Assembly: GCA_045596745.1 (NCBI GenBank)
Contig: JAZODA010000065.1
Location: forward strand, 1 to 64,000
Source: RGIG3009 sp045596745
Lineage (GTDB): Bacteria > Bacillota > Clostridia > Oscillospirales > Acutalibacteraceae
DNA length: 64,000 bases
Reading direction: 5' to 3'
Shown: one piece after another, positions 30,497 to 40,463 of the stretch
Layout: every line of letters starts with the position of its first letter
Numbering within the stretch: position 1 is the stretch's first letter
Program-made: the position numbers and the translations under genes
The notes under the pieces: generated by a model
Databases searched by the model: none
Told to the model about the DNA's origin: nothing
What the model saw: the letters and a program-made list of their open reading frames with translations, nothing else

Positions 30497-33400
30497 ATGA
30501 AACTCAGCAAAAACATGACTAGAATCCTGTCTGTGTTGCTGGCGGCTGTTATGCTGCTGGCTACTCCGGTGTACGCCGGAACAGACGCCGACGCCGTGGT
30601 CAGCAGCGGTGCCGGTAACTTCGCCGGCGCCAACGGCGGGGTTGTGGAATTCGACGGCACCCCCTCGTACATGGAATATTACGAGGAGTACAAGGGTTAC
30701 GATAAGCCTGCCAACAAGGTTGTTGTCGGCATGGATGATATCGTGGCCGTTGAAAACGAAGGCAAGTCCAAAATCACGCAGGGCGACCTCGATGGCGCCG
30801 TGCTGAGTGCGGACAACAAGTACGTCGAGTGGACGTTCACGGTCTCCAAGGCCGGCATCTACAACATCACGCCGTACTACTATCCGCTGGATGACGACGA
30901 TCCGCTGGGCGACTCCGAAAAGGAGAGCAACACCATCGGTCGTGCCATTACGCTGGAGCTGGCGCTTGACGGAACTTCGCCTTACACGGAGGCGAAGGCT
31001 TTTTCGCTGTCCAGAATGTGGCGCGATGCCGGTGAGCCGGAAGTCGATGAGCTGGGCAACCACGTGCGTCCTTCTCAGGAAGAGGTGCAGCGTTGGATTT
31101 CTGCCTCCTTCGTCAACGAGCTGGGTATGTATTCCGACCCCTACTATGTGTATCTGACTCCCGGTGAGCACACGCTGCGTCTGACCCGCGTGCGTGAAGC
31201 GCTGGCGATCAATAAAATTACCTTCAGCAACGCGGCTGAGCTGGTTTCTTATGACACCTATTATAAGAACACCGCGGCGGTGAAGGGCGAGAAGAAGGAT
31301 ACCGGCAAGTTTGCCGAGCTGCAGGCGGAGAAGTCTTTCGAGAAGACCGACTCCACCCTGTACGGTCTGATGGACCATCAGGATGCCGGCACGTATCCGA
31401 ACCATCCCACCCGTATGCTGATTAACACCATCGGCGGCTCCAACTGGGGTGTCACCGGCCAGTCCATCACGTGGGTGGTCAATGTGGAAACCGCAGGTTG
31501 GTACAAGCTGGCGATGCGTGCTCGTCAGGACTTGAATCAGGGTATGATTTCCTATCGTACGCTGAAGATTCAGGGCAAAAACGACGAAGAAGCCTACATT
31601 CCGTTTGCTGAGGCGGAGAACATTCCCTTTAACTATAATTCCGATTGGCAGGTTCACGTGCTGGGCGGCGAAGAGGATCCCATGGAGCTGTGGCTGGAGC
31701 CCGGCGACAAGATCACTCTGACCGTTGCGGCCGGTGAGCTGTGCGACGTGCTGCGCAACGTGCAGCGTTCCGTGCTGGATCTGAACGAAATCTATCGTAA
31801 GATTATCGTTATCACCGGCACCACGCCCGACATCTATCAGGACTACTACCTGGAAGATGAAATCCCGGGCCTGCAGGATATGTTTATCACCCAGAAGAAC
31901 CGTCTGACCGCTATTGCGGACCAGATTATCGCTGTTACCGGCAAGACCGGTTCCCAGACCTCCACGCTGCTGGAAGCGGCGGCTCGTCTGGAAATCTACG
32001 CCGGCAAGTCCTACGAAATCACCGCTGACCTCGGCTCTTTCAAGAGCAGCATCGAAAGCTTGAGCTCCCTGCTCCTGTCCTTCGGTACTCAGCCGCTGGA
32101 AATCGACCGCTTCTATTTTGTGCCCGCCAACGAGGAAGAGATTCCGGATGGCGACGCCGGTTTCTGGGATGCGCTGTGGTACAGCATCCAGAAGTTCTTC
32201 GGTTCGTTCTTCAGTGACTATCAGGTCAAGGGCGGCGAAGACACGGTTGAAGTGTGGGTTTCCACCGGCCGTGACCAGATGCAGATTGTCAGCTCGATGA
32301 TCACCGACTTTATCGCAAAGTACGGCATTTCGGTTCGTCTGAGCCTGGTTCCCACCGGCGAAACGCTGCTGGAAGCCACCATGGCCGGTAAGGGCCCCGA
32401 CGCCGCTCTGATGATCGGCTATGACCAGGTCGTCAACCTCGCAATGCGTGGCGCACTGGTAGATATGGATAAGGAAGGTTACGACATCCGCAAGAAGACC
32501 GAAGGCATCTTCTCGGAAGCGGCGTGGAAGCGCTTCTTCTACGAGGGCGGCTACTACGCCATCCCCGAAACGCAGACCTGGCCGGTGCTGTTCTATCGTA
32601 CCGATATTATGGCGGAGCTGGATCTTGAAGTTCCGGACGATTGGGACGAGTATCGCGAGATGTTGCGTACCCTGCAGGGTCAGAACCTGAACGCCGGTAT
32701 GGTGGAAACCTCCTCCGGTACGCCCGGCGTTTCCGGTAGTATCGACGTGTTCCAGAGTATGCTGTTCCAGCGCGGTGGTACGTACTACAATGAGGATCGT
32801 ACCGCAACGACCTTCGATTCGATCGAAGCTTACGAGTCCTTTGAAGACTGGGCAGAGTTCTACTCCAAGTACGGCGTTGACCGAAGCATTGACTTCTACA
32901 ACCGCTTCCGTACCGGTGACGTGCCGATCGGCTTCAGCTCCTATGGTACTTACAACCAGCTGATGGCTGCCGCTCCCGAATTGCGCGGCCTGTGGTCGAT
33001 GGCTCCCATCCCGGGTATGATTCAGTACAAGAAGGATGCCAACGGCGAGTACATTCTCAACGAGAAGGGCGAGAAGATTGTCGCTCGCGGCACGTGGGCA
33101 ACCAACGCGGACGGCTCGCTGAAGCTGGATAGCAACGGCGATCCGATCCCGGTGTACGATGACAACGGCGAAGTGCTTATCAACCACACCTCCGCTTCCG
33201 GTGGTACCGGTTGTATGCTGCTGTCTGCCGCAGTTGATCGCGAAGTTGCCGACAAGGCCTTCACCTTCCTGAGCTGGTGGACTACTACCGAACAGCAGAT
33301 TCGCTATGGTCAGGAACTCGAAGCCACGATGGGTGTTGCGGCTCGTTACACGCCCGCTTCCATCGAAGCCTTCCACAGCATGGGCTGGACGGAAGAAGAA

Positions 33401-33604
33401 CTGCAGATTCTGGATGACCAGCGTGTGTGGACCGATAACGTCTACTCCGTGCCCGGTGACTACCTGCTGGCTCGTTCGCTGACCAACGCCCTGCGTTCCA
33501 CGCTGGACAAGAAACTTGAGCCTCGTCGTACGCTGTCGCAGTACAACCGCGATATCAACGCGGAAATCACCCGCAAGCGTAAAGAGTTTGGCCTGAAATA
33601 TTGA
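30497..33604 (+). CDS. Large ABC transporter solute-binding protein with N-terminal CBM-like domains
   Basis: A 1,035-aa exported protein. The ATG at 30497 lies 8 nt from AAGGGTG and opens a signal peptide (1-27, ending VYA). Two beta-sandwich, CBM6-like regions (about 40-240 and 275-410) and a helical part come first. A carbohydrate ABC solute-binding domain follows from about 590 to 1000, with TVEVWVSTGRDQMQIV, GPDAALMIGYD and WPVLFYRTDIMAELDLEVPD. No lipobox is seen, so it may be tethered in another way or kept by its CBM-like part. Two permease genes follow, so it should deliver oligosaccharides to them. It is about twice the usual size of 400-550 aa. Confidence 0.85.
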   Translation: MKLSKNMTRILSVLLAAVMLLATPVYAGTDADAVVSSGAGNFAGANGGVVEFDGTPSYMEYYEEYKGYDKPANKVVVGMDDIVAVENEGKSKITQGDLDGAVLSADNKYVEWTFTVSKAGIYNITPYYYPLDDDDPLGDSEKESNTIGRAITLELALDGTSPYTEAKAFSLSRMWRDAGEPEVDELGNHVRPSQEEVQRWISASFVNELGMYSDPYYVYLTPGEHTLRLTRVREALAINKITFSNAAELVSYDTYYKNTAAVKGEKKDTGKFAELQAEKSFEKTDSTLYGLMDHQDAGTYPNHPTRMLINTIGGSNWGVTGQSITWVVNVETAGWYKLAMRARQDLNQGMISYRTLKIQGKNDEEAYIPFAEAENIPFNYNSDWQVHVLGGEEDPMELWLEPGDKITLTVAAGELCDVLRNVQRSVLDLNEIYRKIIVITGTTPDIYQDYYLEDEIPGLQDMFITQKNRLTAIADQIIAVTGKTGSQTSTLLEAAARLEIYAGKSYEITADLGSFKSSIESLSSLLLSFGTQPLEIDRFYFVPANEEEIPDGDAGFWDALWYSIQKFFGSFFSDYQVKGGEDTVEVWVSTGRDQMQIVSSMITDFIAKYGISVRLSLVPTGETLLEATMAGKGPDAALMIGYDQVVNLAMRGALVDMDKEGYDIRKKTEGIFSEAAWKRFFYEGGYYAIPETQTWPVLFYRTDIMAELDLEVPDDWDEYREMLRTLQGQNLNAGMVETSSGTPGVSGSIDVFQSMLFQRGGTYYNEDRTATTFDSIEAYESFEDWAEFYSKYGVDRSIDFYNRFRTGDVPIGFSSYGTYNQLMAAAPELRGLWSMAPIPGMIQYKKDANGEYILNEKGEKIVARGTWATNADGSLKLDSNGDPIPVYDDNGEVLINHTSASGGTGCMLLSAAVDREVADKAFTFLSWWTTTEQQIRYGQELEATMGVAARYTPASIEAFHSMGWTEEELQILDDQRVWTDNVYSVPGDYLLARSLTNALRSTLDKKLEPRRTLSQYNRDINAEITRKRKEFGLKY

Positions 33605-33619
33605 GAGGAGGGGTAACAC

Positions 33620-34525
33620 ATGAGTGCTAAAAAGAAAACAGCCAGCCTGAGCGCTCAGGCACGCCAGAGCTATTTGGCGCATTATGCAATGTTGTCCCCG
33701 TTCCTCATTGCATTCATCACCTTTACGATCCTGCCGATTCTGTCCTCGATCGTACTGAGCTTCACCAACTTCAACATGGTGCAGTTCCCCGGTTTCACCG
33801 GTATTGAAAACTACATCCGCCTGCTCTTCGAAGACGATGTTTACATCATCTCCCTGAAGAACACGCTGATCATGGCCTTGATTGTCGGCCCGGTCGGTTA
33901 CATCCTCAGCTTTGTGGTCGCATGGTTGATCAACGAGCTGGGCTACCGCCTGAGAGTTATGTACACCTTCTTCATGTACACCCCCGCGCTGTGCGGCGGT
34001 GCGGCAACCATCTGGTCGTACATCTTCTCCACCGACTCCAAGGGCTTCCTGAACGACCTGCTGCTGAAGCTCGGCATCATCGCCGACCCGATTCAGTGGT
34101 TGACCGACTCCACCTACACCATGACCGTCGCTATCATCGTGGCGATCTGGGGCAGCTTTGGTACCGGCTTCTTGTCCTTCGTTTCCGGTCTTCAGTCGCT
34201 GGATCGCACCTTCTTCGAAGCGGCGGCCATCGACGGTCTGCGTAACCGTTGGCAGGAACTGTACTACGTTACTTTCCCGCAGATGAAGGAATTCCTGCTG
34301 TTCGGTGCTGTGCAGTCTATCTCCTCCGCGTTCTCCATTGCACCCACCATCACGGGTAACCCCAGTACTAACTACTCGACGCACACGTTGGTTTTGCACA
34401 TTCAGGACCACGCGAACATCCGATACGAAATGGGTTATGCTTCGGCAGCTGCCGTTGTCCTGTTCTTGTTGATGTTCCTCTCCTGGAAGCTGATTAACAA
34501 GTTGCTCTCGAAGATTTCGGCGTAA
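33620..34525 (+). CDS. Sugar ABC transporter permease (MalF/LplB-type)
   Basis: A 301-aa inner-membrane permease of the CUT1 sugar family with six predicted helices. The cytoplasmic EAA-type loop is seen as FFEAAAIDGLRNRWQELYYVTFPQM. The N-terminal LSPFLIAFITFTILPI helix is typical. It lies 15 bp after the solute-binding protein and 13 bp before the second permease. AGGAGGGG precedes the ATG. Confidence 0.92.
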   Translation: MSAKKKTASLSAQARQSYLAHYAMLSPFLIAFITFTILPILSSIVLSFTNFNMVQFPGFTGIENYIRLLFEDDVYIISLKNTLIMALIVGPVGYILSFVVAWLINELGYRLRVMYTFFMYTPALCGGAATIWSYIFSTDSKGFLNDLLLKLGIIADPIQWLTDSTYTMTVAIIVAIWGSFGTGFLSFVSGLQSLDRTFFEAAAIDGLRNRWQELYYVTFPQMKEFLLFGAVQSISSAFSIAPTITGNPSTNYSTHTLVLHIQDHANIRYEMGYASAAAVVLFLLMFLSWKLINKLLSKISA

Positions 34526-34538
34526 GGAGGGGATAGAG

Positions 34539-35441
34539 ATGAAGCTTTTTAAGAGAAATTCGAACAAACCTGTCAACCTCAAGCGCCTGAGAACTCATCG
34601 CGTTATCCTGTCCCGTTCCAAGGGCGGTACGATTGCCATCGGTGTGTTTGTTACGCTGATGTCGTTGTTCATGCTCCTGCCGGTTATCTACTCGGTGATT
34701 CAGGCTTTCAAGCCGATCGAAGAAATCTACGCTTACCCGCCGAAGTTCTTCGTGCAGAATCCCACCATTGAAAACTTCAAGATGGTCCTTAAGCTGGCCG
34801 GTAACTTGTGGGTTCCCTTCAGCCGTTACCTGTTCAACAGCTTGCTGATTGCCGTCGCCGGTACGTTCATCTCGGTGTTTATCTCCACCCTGGCTGCGTA
34901 CCCGCTGGCAAAGGGCCGCTTCCCCGGTCGTGTGGGTATTTCCAGCGCCATCGTTATGGCTATGTTGTTTAACGGTAGCGTTACCACGATGCCCCGTTAC
35001 CTGATCATCGCCGGTTTGGGCATGGTCGATACATACTGGGCCGTTCTGCTCCCTGCAATGGCCGGTACGATGGGCGTCTTCCTGATGCGTCAGTTCATGA
35101 TCACCGCTATCCCGGATTCCACGCTGGAAGCTGCGCGTATCGACGGTGCGAATGAATACACCATCTTCTTCCGCATCGTTACGCCCAGCGTGCGTGCGGG
35201 TTGGATGACCTTGATCATCTTCTCGTTCCAGAACTTCTGGAACTCCACGAACAGCACCTACATCTACAGTGAAGAACTGAAGCAGTTACCGTCGGTGTTG
35301 TCCTCGATTGCGGCTGGCGGTATCGCACGTGCCGGTGCAAGCTCCGCGGTGGCGGTCATCATGATGCTCTTGCCGATTATCGTCTTCTTGATTTCGCAGA
35401 GCTCCATTACCGAAACGATGTCCCACTCCGGTTTGAAATAA
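34539..35441 (+). CDS. Sugar ABC transporter permease (MalG/YtcP-type)
   Basis: A 300-aa CUT1-family permease, partner of the gene before it. Six membrane helices, and the EAA loop reads TLEAARIDGANEYTIFFRIVTPS. The conserved start FVTLMSLFMLLPVIYSVIQAF and AAYPLAKGRF are typical of the MalG branch. AAGGAGG precedes the ATG. No ATP-binding subunit follows; a shared MsmX/MsmK-like ATPase encoded elsewhere is expected. Confidence 0.92.
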   Translation: MKLFKRNSNKPVNLKRLRTHRVILSRSKGGTIAIGVFVTLMSLFMLLPVIYSVIQAFKPIEEIYAYPPKFFVQNPTIENFKMVLKLAGNLWVPFSRYLFNSLLIAVAGTFISVFISTLAAYPLAKGRFPGRVGISSAIVMAMLFNGSVTTMPRYLIIAGLGMVDTYWAVLLPAMAGTMGVFLMRQFMITAIPDSTLEAARIDGANEYTIFFRIVTPSVRAGWMTLIIFSFQNFWNSTNSTYIYSEELKQLPSVLSSIAAGGIARAGASSAVAVIMMLLPIIVFLISQSSITETMSHSGLK

Positions 35442-35480
35442 CGGATAACGTTAGTTTGCAGAAAGGTGCGTGTTTGGCTT

Positions 35481-37910
35481 ATGCCGAAGAAAACATTTGG
35501 CGCGATCCTGGTAGCAATTTTGCTGCTGGTGTGTTCGCTGTCGGTCGGGGCATTGCCGGGAAACAATGTCGCGTATACGACATACGACTACAACTTCTAT
35601 GAGGAATCCATTGCTGCTCCTGCCGCCTATGCGCCGGCAGGCCGCATCAGCGGCGAATCGCTGACGAAACAAGCGAAAGAAGCCGGTATCGATGTGGATC
35701 TGGGTGGATTCTCCTATCCCACGGATATCTTCTACGACGAGAGCAAGGATCTCATTTATATGCTGGACAGCTTGAGTGCGCTCAGCGATAAGAATGCGAC
35801 CTGCCGTCTGATCGTGTTGAACGCCGATTATACCTTTAATAATGTCATCTACTTCGAGGAACCCTCCAAGACCACGATTTCCTACTCTTACTTCGACCTC
35901 GAGTCGGGTAAGCTGGTTATCGAGGACCTCAAGGATGAGTCCGGCGAAGCCATTATGGTGCCGGAAGTTGATCCGTCCAGCCCGTATCTCTATGATGAGA
36001 ACGGCGAGATCGTGATGGAGCCGTTGGTCAACCCCTTGACCAACGAGGTCGTCACCGATCCGACCGGTGAGCCCATCATGGTGGAGAAGTACGACCCGGA
36101 TCAGATCGTTTACAAAATCGGTCCTTCCGACATCAAGGAAGCCGAAGGTGTTACGGTCGGTAACGACGGTCGTATCTACATCGCGGATACCAAGGGTATG
36201 CGTATCGCTATCTTCAAGGTGTCCGAAGATGATCCGCAGAAGGCGAGCCTGATCAACGAGATCATCCCCGATCCCGAAGAGACCCACCAGGATGGCGACC
36301 TGCCGTTCGACGTGTGTAAGGTCATCGTGGACAACCGCCACAACCTGTACGCTATCGCGCGCAGCAACAACATGGGTGCGTTCGTCTTCGATAGCGAAGG
36401 CAACTTCAAGCGCTTCTTCGGCGGTAACGAAGTGGAACAGACCAGCGAAGTGGTTATGAAATATCTGCTTCGTCCCTTCCTGACGCAGGCTCAGCTCGAA
36501 GGTATGACTACCTCGACGCCGATTAACATCGCCAGCTTCGACGTTGACCGCGAAGGCTTCCTGTACACCTGTACGACGGTTGCCTCGACCACGTCGGTTC
36601 CGGAAGGCATTATCCGTAAGCTGAACTATCTGGGCAAGAACATTCTGAACGCCGAAATCATCTTCGGTGACCTCGAATGGGACCGCCTGAGCGTTCAGGA
36701 TACCAAGGTCACCAACTTCATCGACTTGGATGTTGACGAAAGTGGCTTTATCAACATGTTGGATACCAACCGCGGTAAGATTTTCCAGTACACCGAGCGC
36801 GGTGAGCTGGTGGCGGTGTTCGGTTCCTACGGCGATCAGGTCGGTACCTTCGACAAGCCGGTGGCTGTTGAATCCATTGGCGACGAAGTGCTGGTTGTGG
36901 ACGCCAACAAGCGTTTGATTCAGATCTTCGCTCCCACGGCGTACGGCGCTAAGTACCGCGATGCTCTTGCTCGTCTGGAAGATGACGATTACGAGGGTTC
37001 GCTGGCTATCTGGAACTCGCTGCTGGAGTCCAACTCCAACAACGCACACGCTTACTACGGCGTGGGTCACGTCTATGATATGATGGGCGAGTACGGCAAA
37101 GCAATGGAATACTTCAAGCTTGCCGGTGACCGCGATTCCTACTCTAACGCATTCCAGGAGTACCGCAATGAACTGATTAAGCAGGGCTTCCTGCCGGTCG
37201 TTATCATTGTGATCGCTCTGTTCATCGCGCTTAAGGTTCTCAAGCGCATCCGCAGCAAGAAGGTTAAGGAAAGAAGCACCAGCGCGTACAGCAAGCTGGA
37301 GTCCAAGTACACCTTCCCGCTGTATACGCTGTTCCATCCGGCGGATGGTTTCCAGCAGCTCAAGCCGCGTAAGATTGGCTCGTGGCGAGTGGTTGGCGTG
37401 TTGCTGACGGCGTTGTTCTTCATCTTCACGGTGCAGTACTTCGCAACCGGCTTCATCTTCAATATGAACCGTGTCACCGATTACAGCCTGCCCATTATGC
37501 TGCTTAAGACCGTTGGTATCGCGTTCCTGTTCATCATTGCGAACTGGGCCGTGTGTACGCTGTTCAACGGTAACGGTAACCTGAAAGAAATCGCTTGCGT
37601 TACCACCTACAGCCTGCTGCCCTTCATGAGTGCGCTGGTGATTAACATCATTGCTTCGAATGCACTGAGCATGGATGAAGGCGCCATCATGAACATCATC
37701 CTGGTCGTCGGCATTCTGTGGTCGCTGCTGCTGCTCCTCAGCGGTCTGGCGGCAATCCACGAATACACCATGACGCAGTCGCTGTTCTCGACGATTGCCA
37801 CCGTCATCGGTATGGCTGTTATCGTCTTCCTGCTCATCATGTTCTTCAGCTTGATGCAGCAGACCGCAAGCTTCTTCGAATCCATCATTGACGAGCTTAT
37901 CAACCGCTAA
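35481..37910 (+). CDS. NHL-propeller/TPR protein with C-terminal Yip1-type membrane domain
   Basis: About 809 aa. A signal peptide (about 1-28) is followed by an extracellular beta-propeller of NHL-like repeats to about 500 (GVTVGNDGRIYIADTKGMR, IDLDVDESGFINMLDTNRG). A short TPR pair comes next (about 500-560, AYYGVGHVYDMMGEYGKAMEY), then a helix at about 575 and a five-helix Yip1-like domain (about 620-805). The ATG at 35481 lies 12 nt from AAAGGTG, so the start is not certain. It sits inside the ABC transporter operon, next to the DUF5696 gene, a combination I recall from other Clostridia and Paenibacilli. It may couple surface glycan sensing or docking to the transporter; the role is unknown. 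Confidence 0.75.
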   Translation: MPKKTFGAILVAILLLVCSLSVGALPGNNVAYTTYDYNFYEESIAAPAAYAPAGRISGESLTKQAKEAGIDVDLGGFSYPTDIFYDESKDLIYMLDSLSALSDKNATCRLIVLNADYTFNNVIYFEEPSKTTISYSYFDLESGKLVIEDLKDESGEAIMVPEVDPSSPYLYDENGEIVMEPLVNPLTNEVVTDPTGEPIMVEKYDPDQIVYKIGPSDIKEAEGVTVGNDGRIYIADTKGMRIAIFKVSEDDPQKASLINEIIPDPEETHQDGDLPFDVCKVIVDNRHNLYAIARSNNMGAFVFDSEGNFKRFFGGNEVEQTSEVVMKYLLRPFLTQAQLEGMTTSTPINIASFDVDREGFLYTCTTVASTTSVPEGIIRKLNYLGKNILNAEIIFGDLEWDRLSVQDTKVTNFIDLDVDESGFINMLDTNRGKIFQYTERGELVAVFGSYGDQVGTFDKPVAVESIGDEVLVVDANKRLIQIFAPTAYGAKYRDALARLEDDDYEGSLAIWNSLLESNSNNAHAYYGVGHVYDMMGEYGKAMEYFKLAGDRDSYSNAFQEYRNELIKQGFLPVVIIVIALFIALKVLKRIRSKKVKERSTSAYSKLESKYTFPLYTLFHPADGFQQLKPRKIGSWRVVGVLLTALFFIFTVQYFATGFIFNMNRVTDYSLPIMLLKTVGIAFLFIIANWAVCTLFNGNGNLKEIACVTTYSLLPFMSALVINIIASNALSMDEGAIMNIILVVGILWSLLLLLSGLAAIHEYTMTQSLFSTIATVIGMAVIVFLLIMFFSLMQQTASFFESIIDELINR

Positions 37911-37931
37911 TTCAGAGAGGAGAGATTGTAA

Positions 37932-40463
37932 ATGAACAAAGCGTTTATCAAGTTCATCGTTTGTATGATCCTCTCGGTGGCGGTTATGCTGATGATGAGT
38001 GTCGGCGTGTTCGCCGACAAGCTTCCCGAAGAGGGCACTGAGCCGTCCGACGAAATCGTCGACGGCGAAGTGGTTGACGGTGAGGAGGAGCCCGAAGAAG
38101 AGCTCCCCGCTCACCTCACCGGCGCAGGTTTCCTCAACGAAACCGAAATGACCATTCCGCTCACGCTGTACGATGACTATGAGTACGTCTGCGGCGACGA
38201 GAAGAACGGTATGGCTATGTATTACGATGCCAAGGGCGGCACCGGCCTGTTCTATCTGCAGAAGATTGTGGATGGCGAGGTTGTCCGTTGGCACAGCACG
38301 GCGTATCAGAACACGCGCATCGAAGACCCCACCATCGGTGAGTCCATCCAGAGCATGCGTTCTCAGATCATTATCGAAAGCGTTAGCCGTGCAGAAATGG
38401 CGACCAAGTCCTTCGCTGAAGAGCGTTCTTCCCGTTTCGACTGTATCGGTCTGGACGGCGCCGGCCTGAAGAACCTGAAGGTTGTGAAGAAGGACAACGG
38501 TCTGAAGATTTCCTACACCTTCCCGTCGATCGGCGTGACCGTTCCGGTGGAATACACCATTAAGGACGGCAAGTTCTACGCCACCGTCGTTATCGGTGAG
38601 ATTGACGAAGGTAAGGATCACTACCTCATCAACATCAACCTGCTGCCCGCACTGGGCGTCGGCACCTGGGAAGAGGACGGCTACGTTCTGATTCCCGATG
38701 GCAGCGGCGCTATCATGGACTTCAACAACGGCGCGTTCCTCGAGCTCGGCTATCGTCAGTACGAAGCCAAGGTTTACGGCGAGGATATGGCTATCGTTGA
38801 AAAAGAGCAGGTTACCTACAAAGAAGACATCCGCCTGCCTGTCTTCGGTATTGTGAAGAACAACAACGCTCTGTATGGTATCATCACCAAGGGCGACGGC
38901 GCTGCTTCCATCGTTGGTATGTCCGGTAACAGCCGTTTCGGCTACAACGGTGTCAGCTCCATCTTCCACTATCGCGTCATGCAGAAGCAGATGAACCTGT
39001 TCAATAAGCGTGATGTCAACTTTGTTGCTCAGCCGAAATTCGGCAAGGACGACAAGTATCAGGTCTGCTACGATGTGCTGTTCAATGAGGAAGCGAACTA
39101 CATGGGTATCGCTTCGGCGTACCGCGATTACCTCAAGGACGCGAAGGCACTTAAGAGGCAGGACACCACGCCGAAGTTCCATATGGATGCTATCGGCGCG
39201 TTCGAGCAGGATGCTACCTTCCTCGGTATCATCCCCTACACCGAGACTGTGACGCTGACCACGTATGAGCAGTGCGCCACCATTCTGGGCGAGCTCAAAT
39301 CGGCGGGCATCAGCAACCTGACGCTCCGCTATCTCGGCTGGAGCAACAACGGTGTTGAAAACAAAGAGCTTCCCGACGAGGCCGCGTCGCTGAGCGCACT
39401 CGGCGGCAGCGACGGTATGAAGACCCTGCAGGAGTACACGAACAAGAACGGCATCAAGCTGTTCCCCGACGTGGATCTGCTCCGCTTCCAGGAAAGCGGC
39501 AACGGCGTTTCCGCCCGTAGCGCCGGTATCCGTACGGTCTTCGGTAAGATCGCCTATCAGCCCAAGTATATGCTCTCCACCTATGTGACGGTGCTCGGCT
39601 CCGAAATCACCGCGACCCTCTCTCCCGAGAAGATCAGCTGGGCGGCAGAGCGCTATATGGCCAGCCTGCTGGAAGAAAACTTCAAAGCAGTCAGCCTGAG
39701 CACGTTGGGCGACTTCTGCTACTCCAACTTCTATGAGGACAACGAGCAGTATCGCTACTACTTCCCGGAGCGCGTTGCCGAAGTGCTGTCGAAGTACGCC
39801 GGCAAGGCCGAGATGAGCTTTGAGGGCGGTAACGCTTACGTGCTGCCGTACGCCAGCCTCATTACCAATGTTCCGATTCACTCCAGTGGCTACGACGTTC
39901 TGAATCAGGACGTTCCGTTCTACCAGGCTGTGCTGCATGGCTGGATCCCCTACACGACGGAATCCATCCCGCAGGCCGGCAACCCGGAGGCCACCTATCT
40001 GGCGGCTGTCGAAACCGGTAGCGAGCTGCTGTACGTGGGTATCTACGAGAAGGCGGACGTGCTGTTCGATACCGAGTACGACCACTTCTACGGCTCGACC
40101 TACACGCTGTGGATGAAGCAGGCTGTGGCTCAGTACAAAGAGTATATGCCGCTGCTCCAGAAGATTCACGACCAGGAAATGACGATGCACGGCGAGCTGA
40201 TGCAGGGTGTCTACCTGACCGGCTATGAAAACGGTGTGCAGACGGTTGTGAACTACAACGACAAAGCGGTCACGCTGAGCGACGGTACCGAAGTTGCAGC
40301 AATGGGCTTCGTGACCGGCGAAAACAAGTGGTCGCTGGCAAAGCCCGAACCCGAACCCACTCCGGATGAAAATCCGGAGGAGGTTCCGGAGGACGGTCTG
40401 GATGTTGGCGAGGGCGAAGGCGTCATCGTTGATGATGAAGAAGGGGACGAGGTGATCGGATAA
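37932..40463 (+). CDS. DUF5696 domain protein, exported
   Basis: An 843-aa exported protein: signal peptide (1-29, ending VFA), an acidic linker, a beta-rich N-terminal half (about 60-400) with the family-typical YVLIPDGSGAIMDFNN, then a part that reads like a TIM barrel (about 410-760; CATILGELKSAGISNLTLRY, GIKLFPDVDLL, MSFEGGNAYVLPYA). The arrangement of a beta-sandwich before a barrel is like several glycosidases (GH36/GH101-like), so it could be an uncharacterised glycosidase; this is inference. The C-terminus is Glu/Pro/Asp-rich, without an anchor. It overlaps the next permease by one base. Confidence 0.75.
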   Translation: MNKAFIKFIVCMILSVAVMLMMSVGVFADKLPEEGTEPSDEIVDGEVVDGEEEPEEELPAHLTGAGFLNETEMTIPLTLYDDYEYVCGDEKNGMAMYYDAKGGTGLFYLQKIVDGEVVRWHSTAYQNTRIEDPTIGESIQSMRSQIIIESVSRAEMATKSFAEERSSRFDCIGLDGAGLKNLKVVKKDNGLKISYTFPSIGVTVPVEYTIKDGKFYATVVIGEIDEGKDHYLININLLPALGVGTWEEDGYVLIPDGSGAIMDFNNGAFLELGYRQYEAKVYGEDMAIVEKEQVTYKEDIRLPVFGIVKNNNALYGIITKGDGAASIVGMSGNSRFGYNGVSSIFHYRVMQKQMNLFNKRDVNFVAQPKFGKDDKYQVCYDVLFNEEANYMGIASAYRDYLKDAKALKRQDTTPKFHMDAIGAFEQDATFLGIIPYTETVTLTTYEQCATILGELKSAGISNLTLRYLGWSNNGVENKELPDEAASLSALGGSDGMKTLQEYTNKNGIKLFPDVDLLRFQESGNGVSARSAGIRTVFGKIAYQPKYMLSTYVTVLGSEITATLSPEKISWAAERYMASLLEENFKAVSLSTLGDFCYSNFYEDNEQYRYYFPERVAEVLSKYAGKAEMSFEGGNAYVLPYASLITNVPIHSSGYDVLNQDVPFYQAVLHGWIPYTTESIPQAGNPEATYLAAVETGSELLYVGIYEKADVLFDTEYDHFYGSTYTLWMKQAVAQYKEYMPLLQKIHDQEMTMHGELMQGVYLTGYENGVQTVVNYNDKAVTLSDGTEVAAMGFVTGENKWSLAKPEPEPTPDENPEEVPEDGLDVGEGEGVIVDDEEGDEVIG